Positions 58,752 through 64,000 of a stretch of 64,000 nucleotides of DNA are shown here, piece by piece. This stretch comes from Thermovirga sp. (lineage in GTDB: Bacteria > Synergistota > Synergistia > Synergistales > Thermovirgaceae). The stretch is taken from contig NZ_JACDOB010000001.1 in NCBI RefSeq assembly GCF_017656375.1, forward strand, positions 186,001 to 250,000, read 5' to 3'. The number at the start of each line of letters is the position of its first letter. The first letter of the stretch is position 1. The translations under genes were made by a program, and so were the position numbers. The notes beneath the pieces were generated by a model. It did not search any database. It saw only the letters and a program-made list of their open reading frames with translations, and was not told where the DNA came from.

Positions 58752-61175
58752 TTAACTCCGTCTCCTGTTTTTAAAACTAAGTACCAAAAACAAAAGAATG
58801 AGCCCAAAGCAAATTGCTACAACCACCCATAGAAGTAAAGGCACTTTTCCAAATATGCTTATAGACTTAGCTCCGTTCTCTGCTTTTTCGATAGGATTCT
58901 GAGTTTGAAGGCTCTTAGCCACGTATTCCCCATTCTCCTCTGAAACAATGGCAATTGCTCCACTTTTAAAATTCCACTCTCCAAATAAACCTTCTAAAAT
59001 GCTATTTGGCAATGTTTTTGCTTTTTCCCCAAAGAACAACACCATTAATGAGTCCTCGCCCTTAGCTCTTACCGCAACCAGTATAGGAAATTTATTATGC
59101 AAGCTAGCATAAGAAACGCTACCCATAGTCATTTCCCAGAACTTATGCAAATTGATATCTTTTCCCCTTAGTTCATCCATCTTTATCAAAACTATGCCTG
59201 AAACTCGTTCTTTTGGCATATCTTTTAATTGATTTTCTGTCAGAAAAAAATCAATTTGGAAATTAACCTTATTTTCTATAGCTTTTAAAATTGGAGTCAG
59301 TAAGTTTAAATCCTCAAAGGCAAACAAGGGAATGTCCCATACACCTATTTCTCTCCCCACCCATAGAAACGGCAGATCCTTCAAATACAACCTGCCATTA
59401 CCCAAACTCCTAAAATCTTCGACACAGAAGGAAAGTTCATCTATTACAACCCACATCACACTGGATGGAGGTCTTACAGCATTCCCAAAATGTGATTTCA
59501 TATGAAAACTAATAACCACATCCAAAGAATCATCAGATGAAATATCATAGTCCATAACAGGCACAAGAAGCTCAAGAGTATCTCCTATCCTTGATGCTTC
59601 CTTCAATTTTCTGCTCGTTCTTCCATGTCCCTTAATCTCTACCTGGACTTCGGTTTGATCCAAAGAAATAAAAGGAGATGTCCTTATTCTTAAGAGCATC
59701 TTCCCTTTTGCGATTTTCCCCATTGTATCCGGAAGTGAAGATGTAAAAGTTAATCTCTCATCAAGAGCATCTCTGATTACGACCTCTTTTTTAAGTAAAG
59801 GTATTTTTATTAAACAACTTTCTGTTCCTGAGCTTGCACCAAGATAATATTCCCTCAAATCCTTATCTTTTAATGACAAACTGCTAACCGCTGGTAGCTC
59901 TGCGGGGACATCCGAAAAAAGCAATTTGACAACTTTTCGCAATAAAAACTTATCCTTTGCGGTAATAAAGAAACGAACTCTACCAGCTTTATTTCTAAAA
60001 CATGACAGGAAAACATTCTTCTCTTTTTCTTCGTCCAGCATAAAGGCTTTTTTCAAATAATCTGGAAAATCCGATTCAAGCCCGAAAAAGATTATGTCCT
60101 CCTTCGAAAAGTCAGCACCATTATTTATTTGCTTAAAAATGGACGAAAGTGATTTGAATTTTATCCTCGTCTTGGAACGAACGGCTATATAAAGAGCAGT
60201 TTTGTATACGTCAAGAGGCTGGTTCTCTGGCATCACCAGCAGGATTTCATCTTTGAATTTTTCTTTTTCAGTTAGGAGTTCTCCCAAATCCGAAAGAGTT
60301 AAGGGACGTTCTGGATAAGACAAAATAGATAAGTTGCTAGTTTTAGAAATTTTCAACCATCCAGCAGAGCCATTTATAAAGCTTAATATTTCTAATTTAT
60401 TAATCCCCTTTTTTAACCTCTTTTTCTCAAGAGGGACCTTTAGTACTTTTTTAGGGCTCTTAGAATCATGGAGCATAAAACATTTTTCCGGATATCCATT
60501 AAGAAAAACAACAATATGAGAACGACTATCTTCTCTCACGCCTTCACAGCTTATATTAAGCTCCAGTATTGCTTCCTCCCCCCGGGCTAAGCTACTTTCC
60601 AGATCAAGGTCTATGATTTGGCGCGTCACTCCCGGTTTTATCAATAATTCTTCCTGAAATAGCAAAAATTTTTTTCCTAGCTTCCCATCGGACAAGATAT
60701 ATGGGCTCCTTCTCAATCCCAAACTTCCAAAAGGACTCCTTTTTCCAAAATAAAATGTTTGTAGAGGGTACGGTGGTTCCTGGCTATTAGGATAAAAATC
60801 CACCACTATACGGGGTGGATTATCTAATTCATACACATGTGCTCCCATGTTCTCTTCACCAAGGTCTATAAGTATTTTTGTAGTTGAATCACTAGATTTA
60901 ACACGATATGATGCCTTGATCCTGCTTCCCGGAAAATAACCAAAGTGAGGTATTGCTTTCTCAGGCGAATCTTCCACAATGAGAGTAAAGAACCTACCAT
61001 TATTGACATAGTTATAATCTGCTCTTTTGCTTAAATCCACTACTAATCTTAGTCCTTTGGGTTGAACTCCTGCTCTTATAGAAGATATCTTCGCTTCCGC
61101 CTTGAAAGGCAACAAACCTACTGATATGACAAACAGAAACACAAAAACCCCCAAACAAGTACACCTAAAGCGCAT
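58752..61175 (-). CDS. AMIN-domain and BcsB-like membrane-anchored protein
   Basis: An 807-residue secreted, C-terminally anchored protein. A signal peptide (residues 1-27, FVFLFVISVGLLPFKAEA) precedes an AMIN-type domain (about 30-130, LRLVVDLSKRADYNY and PRIVVDFYP), a cell-envelope-targeting fold. The rest resembles BcsB, the periplasmic cellulose-synthase partner: VVFLNGYPEKCFML, KKGINKLEIL, LVMPENQPLDVYKTAL, and a repeat of the pattern in the second half. One helix at about 778-800 precedes a KNRRRS tail. No glycosyltransferase or cellulose gene is adjacent. It follows grdX by 8 nt. BcsB assignment is by pattern, moderately sure. Confidence 0.7.
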   Translation of the reverse strand: MRFRCTCLGVFVFLFVISVGLLPFKAEAKISSIRAGVQPKGLRLVVDLSKRADYNYVNNGRFFTLIVEDSPEKAIPHFGYFPGSRIKASYRVKSSDSTTKILIDLGEENMGAHVYELDNPPRIVVDFYPNSQEPPYPLQTFYFGKRSPFGSLGLRRSPYILSDGKLGKKFLLFQEELLIKPGVTRQIIDLDLESSLARGEEAILELNISCEGVREDSRSHIVVFLNGYPEKCFMLHDSKSPKKVLKVPLEKKRLKKGINKLEILSFINGSAGWLKISKTSNLSILSYPERPLTLSDLGELLTEKEKFKDEILLVMPENQPLDVYKTALYIAVRSKTRIKFKSLSSIFKQINNGADFSKEDIIFFGLESDFPDYLKKAFMLDEEKEKNVFLSCFRNKAGRVRFFITAKDKFLLRKVVKLLFSDVPAELPAVSSLSLKDKDLREYYLGASSGTESCLIKIPLLKKEVVIRDALDERLTFTSSLPDTMGKIAKGKMLLRIRTSPFISLDQTEVQVEIKGHGRTSRKLKEASRIGDTLELLVPVMDYDISSDDSLDVVISFHMKSHFGNAVRPPSSVMWVVIDELSFCVEDFRSLGNGRLYLKDLPFLWVGREIGVWDIPLFAFEDLNLLTPILKAIENKVNFQIDFFLTENQLKDMPKERVSGIVLIKMDELRGKDINLHKFWEMTMGSVSYASLHNKFPILVAVRAKGEDSLMVLFFGEKAKTLPNSILEGLFGEWNFKSGAIAIVSEENGEYVAKSLQTQNPIEKAENGAKSISIFGKVPLLLWVVVAICFGLILLFLVLSFKNRRRS

Positions 61176-61183
61176 TTGCGTAA

Positions 61184-61552
61184 CTACCTACTTCCTAAAA
61201 GATTACTCAAAAAGTCAAAATCTAAAAAAGCGTAATCCTTCAAAACTTCAGGTTTTACTTCTTCCCACTTCTTTGCATAACCAAAAAGCTTGGTTGATGC
61301 ATTTTGAAGGAGCAGCAAATCTGACCCTTTCACTTCTTCGCTTTTCTTACTCTCAAGGACTAAAGTCCTGTAAGGGTTCTTGAATAAAGAAGCATTTGGT
61401 GGAAGCGGTGAACAAAAAAGAACATAACCGTTCATGACATACTCCATCGCTTTTTGAAGCACATTCAAAGGTGTTCCGTCCACTTTCAATGCTCTATCAG
61501 GATATCTTTCTATTACCATAGGGTTATTGGTAATCAATATCTTTTTTCTCAT
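61184..61552 (-). CDS. grdX: GrdX family protein
   Basis: A 122-residue small protein encoded with glycine reductase genes in Clostridia. ILITNNPMVIERYPD at the start, a central VMNGYVLFCSPLPPNASLFKNPYRTLVLE and a conserved C-terminal part match what I recall of GrdX. Its function is unknown. GGAG lies 8 nt before the ATG. It is downstream of grdB, separated by a hairpin, and followed by the BcsB-like gene. Confidence 0.75.
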   Translation of the reverse strand: MRKKILITNNPMVIERYPDRALKVDGTPLNVLQKAMEYVMNGYVLFCSPLPPNASLFKNPYRTLVLESKKSEEVKGSDLLLLQNASTKLFGYAKKWEEVKPEVLKDYAFLDFDFLSNLLGSR

Positions 61553-61614
61553 TGTCTATACTCCATTCTGCTAGGAAAAGTAAATATCAACACCAATTAT
61601 ACATCTATAACACT

Positions 61615-61656
61615 AGGGAAGGGATAGCCAACAATATAAAAGGCCTACCCTCCCCT
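61615..61656 (-). terminator. imperfect hairpin between grdB and grdX
   Basis: AGGGGAGGGTAGGCC (minus 61656-61642) can pair with GGCTATCCCTTCCCT (61629-61615) with two mismatches and a 12-nt loop. AGTGTTATAG follows, without a T run. Possibly a terminator or mRNA-stabilising 3' end of grdEB. Confidence 0.45.
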
Positions 61657-61696
61657 ATATCAGCTACATATTGCTAGGTTAATAAATCTATTTATC

Positions 61697-63007
61697 CTAT
61701 TTATTGAAAATAGTTTGTTCTTTTATCTCAGTCTGTATAGCTTTAAGAGCCCTTTCTAAAACTTCCCTTCTTATTGCCTTGTCAACTTCATCCCCTTTGT
61801 CGGGAGCTCCTACAGGGTGAGGAATTGCAATACCTGGGACTATTCTGTTGGCTCCAACTGTCAGCATTATAGGAACAATTGTGGCTATCTGTACTACCGG
61901 AATATCAGCTGAGGCTTCAATTTCTCTTGTCATCGATGCTCCGCACCGAGTACAAGTTCCTCAGGTAGAAGTTAGAATTACAGCGTCAACTCCTGCTTTC
62001 TTAAGATCCTCTCCTATCTCCTTACCAAATCTCTCAGCATTGGCAACAGAAGTCCCTGTACCCGTCGTCGTGTATACATAATCGTACAACTTACCAAAAA
62101 CTCCCTCTTTTTCCAGTTGACGCATAACGTCCACCGGTAACACAACATCAGGATCCTTGTTTGCCCAAACCCTGTCATAACCTCCATGGATAGATTCGAA
62201 TATTTCTGGGCTAAGGTCGTCTATGCCCGAAATATCGTACTTCCCATAACTCTCCGCCGAAGATACTCTTATACGATCTGGATTTCCTTTCGGCACTACT
62301 CCACCAGATGAAACAAGTGCTATGGTTGCATTTTTGATATCCTTCACTGGCTTTGCAGGAGTTATCTTCTTAAAGGTAGGCATCTCATATTCTGTTTTAA
62401 ACAGCTCTCCTTTTAGCTTTTTCAAGAGCATGTCTACAGCACGTTTTGCCCCATTTTCTTCGTAGAAAAAGTTTTTTCTTATTCCTCTGTGGAAATATCC
62501 CTCTTCTTCGGCTGGCCTTAGCTTTTGGCCCTTTAACAATTTTAAGCTCAACGTTGTGATATTTTGCAGAGCATCCTTCATGCCTCTTGCACTATCTGCA
62601 GTTTTCACTATAAAGGTTTTGTTTGAGTACAATTCAACCCCTGGATTCTCATAATACATCCCTGTAACGGTAGGAATCCCTAATATTTCACCAGCTGTAA
62701 CACATATATCTCCACACGCTACCCCATACCGCCCTGCATTAAAGGCTGGGCCTGCTATCAATAAATCTGGAGAAAACCCCTTTATAAGCTCCAAACACCT
62801 TTCCCTTGCTATTTCTATATTTTCTCCATAATAGCTATCTCCACAAACAACTGTACCCACAACTTCGGCTTCATCTCCTAGCAAGAAGTTTATTTGCATT
62901 GCTGGCCCCAGGGGCTCTCTTTTGGCGAAGGGTTCCTGATGCGCTGCCTCTTCTCCACCCATACCAGCAAAAAATTGATTTATATAACACACTACTTTGT
63001 AGGCCAC
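61697..63007 (-). CDS. grdB: glycine/sarcosine/betaine reductase selenoprotein B subunit (in-frame UGA = Sec349)
   Basis: A 436-residue selenoprotein, the substrate-activating component (protein B) of a Stickland amino-acid reductase. A TGA at 61963-61961 interrupts the frame in the context LTST-U-GTCTRCGA, the known selenocysteine site, and homologous sequence continues for 87 codons to a TAA. MTREIEASADIPVVQIATIVP follows the site. I chose the GTG at 63007 with GGAGG 8 nt upstream. It lies 15 nt after grdE. Sequence does not tell whether glycine, sarcosine or betaine is the substrate (GrdB, GrdF or GrdH). SelA and SelB are in the window. Confidence 0.93.
61926..61963 (-). promoter_or_regulatory. 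SECIS element of grdB
   Basis: Directly after the UGA codon (61963-61961), CTTGT (61956-61952) pairs with ACAAG (61930-61926), with an inner CTC-GGTGCG-GAG hairpin (about 61950-61939) as apical stem-loop. Position and a GG/GU loop agree with bacterial SECIS hairpins bound by SelB. Confidence 0.6.
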
Positions 63008-63022
63008 TACATCCACCTCCCC

Positions 63023-64000
63023 TTATACCCAACGGGCCCCTATGCGGCCAAACCCCAATTCACTAGTTGAGCCTATAATTGCCTGCAGCTCCACAAACAT
63101 CGATCCATCTTCTCTGAGACTTTCTTCAGCACCACCAGAAAGGTTTGCTATCGCCTCTGGATAACCTATAACCTTATTCATCGGTGGAAGCTCCACCATT
63201 TCATTCACATTGCCAGTGGATACAAAAGCATCCATTTCAGGGGTCGCATCTGCCAAGCCTTGACTCTTTCCATCAACCCCTGCTGCCTCATCAGAGATAA
63301 TCACTGTTTTTATGCCCGACTTCTCACATATTTTCGCATTCATGCACAAATCTGTATCAGGGTTACCGTAGCCTTCTTCAGATATAACGGCCCCATCTGC
63401 ACCTAGCAATTTTGCCAGCTTAGCATTAAACCACGCCGCACGTTCTTTTCCAGACAATCTGGTATCTTCAAGAGTAGGAATCACGCCAAGGAAGTTTAGT
63501 TCCTTACCGTGCCTTCTATAAAGCTCTTCCACTATTGGATCATTCTGGTGATGATATGTAGTGTTCTTATCACATGCGGACACACAATTTCCAGAGACCA
63601 TGGCTCCATCGAATTTCTCATTTGGGTGTATCAAAGTAGGTACAATATGTTTCATATCCGCACCGTAAAGATACGTGTCATGCAGCAAGCCCTGTGTTAT
63701 GGACATACAAAAATAAACTATCTTCGGAAGGTGTGGATACTTGGCGTTCTCTTCGTCTAGGCTGCCCTTTTCGTAAACTTTCGTTCTATCAGGCTTAGCA
63801 TCTCTACATTTATCGGCCAGATAGTAAGCTAACTTCAATCCTGCAATCCTTAAAGCTTCCTCATATTCATGTTTCTCCAGCCCATCTTTAGGTTTTACAA
63901 CCAAAACTACATTGCTTGTACGAGAAAAGGGGTTGTATTCAGCTCCTGGCCCTGACATGTCTATCAAGCCTTCCTGGAAAGCAACTATTGGGCCACATGT
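63023..64000 (-). CDS. grdE: glycine reductase protein B precursor subunit GrdE, C-terminal part (continues beyond the window)
   Basis: The last 325 residues of GrdE, in frame to the window edge (upstream CGPIVAFQEGLIDMSGPG is already GrdE sequence). GrdE is a proprotein cleaved at a cysteine to give a pyruvoyl-bearing subunit; the site is visible in VSGNCVSACDKNTTYHH. GrdE partners GrdB to bind the substrate amine as a Schiff base. The paralogues GrdG and GrdI (sarcosine, betaine) look similar, so substrate is open. The N-terminus and any upstream grdA, grdC or grdD are outside the window. Confidence 0.93.
   Translation of the reverse strand, partial: TCGPIVAFQEGLIDMSGPGAEYNPFSRTSNVVLVVKPKDGLEKHEYEEALRIAGLKLAYYLADKCRDAKPDRTKVYEKGSLDEENAKYPHLPKIVYFCMSITQGLLHDTYLYGADMKHIVPTLIHPNEKFDGAMVSGNCVSACDKNTTYHHQNDPIVEELYRRHGKELNFLGVIPTLEDTRLSGKERAAWFNAKLAKLLGADGAVISEEGYGNPDTDLCMNAKICEKSGIKTVIISDEAAGVDGKSQGLADATPEMDAFVSTGNVNEMVELPPMNKVIGYPEAIANLSGGAEESLREDGSMFVELQAIIGSTSELGFGRIGARWV

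Noticed and set aside
61697-61933. A separate small gene (78 codons) after a stop codon, suggesting a frameshift or split grdB
   Set aside because: The stop is a UGA at the conserved selenocysteine position, both parts are in one frame, and homologous sequence is continuous, so it is one selenoprotein gene.

Overview
The window looks like a chromosomal segment of an anaerobic, diderm, amino-acid-fermenting bacterium, most likely a member of the Synergistota (inference from gene content and protein character; no search was run). Pointers are a selenocysteine-containing glycine/sarcosine/betaine reductase (grdE, grdB, grdX), the selenocysteine machinery (selA, selB, yedF), an outer-membrane FadL/OmpP1-type porin, a Firmicutes-like veg-ispE-purR block, and many amino-acid-converting enzymes. 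No insertion sequence, phage gene, CRISPR array or rRNA gene was seen.

Layout. 1-8.2 kb (minus): yicC (partial), plsC, cmk, an RluB-type pseudouridine synthase, scpB, scpA, trpS, a Nif3-like protein, tRNA-Met, a [4Fe-4S] ferredoxin, purR, ispE, veg. 8.2-15.3 kb: selB and selA (minus), divergent yedF, then hemW and lepA (minus). 15.5-26.7 kb (plus): one compact purine operon purC-S-Q-L-F-M-N-H-D-E with a strong sigma-70-type promoter, followed by a YhcC-like radical SAM gene and a terminator. 26.7-38.7 kb (mostly minus): amino-acid metabolism (threonine dehydratase-like, ornithine cyclodeaminase-like, homoserine dehydrogenase, cysteine desulfurase-like, Cys/Met PLP enzyme, 2-hydroxyacid dehydrogenase, iron alcohol dehydrogenase), the porin, and an AlaX-like editing protein. 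38.8-45.7 kb: acylphosphatase, argG behind a T-box leader, surE, an M50 protease, a DHH-CBS-nucleotidyltransferase fusion, and a CoaE-CutA fusion. 45.7-50.5 kb: UvrD/PcrA helicase, hypB, hypA, a molybdopterin oxidoreductase. 50.7-58.6 kb: hpf, aspartate aminotransferase, carbamate kinase, rpsB-tsf-pyrH-frr, a CsoR-family regulator, SRP RNA, two tRNA-Ser and tadA. 58.7-64 kb: an AMIN/BcsB-like membrane-anchored protein, grdX, grdB with an in-frame UGA, and grdE (partial).

How the genes connect. SelA and SelB supply and deliver the selenocysteine that grdB needs. A carbamate kinase, the amino-acid lyases/dehydrogenases and the Grd reductase together fit Stickland-type amino-acid fermentation. 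PurR is encoded away from the pur operon it would be expected to control.

The most interesting structure is upstream of argG (40343-40713). A near-consensus promoter is followed by a 42-codon open reading frame with a good ribosome-binding site and 11 arginine codons (8 among the first 18). That frame runs directly into stem I of a complete T-box riboswitch whose specifier loop appears to read AGA (Arg). This looks like a two-input arginine sensor: a leader peptide plus a T-box on one RNA.
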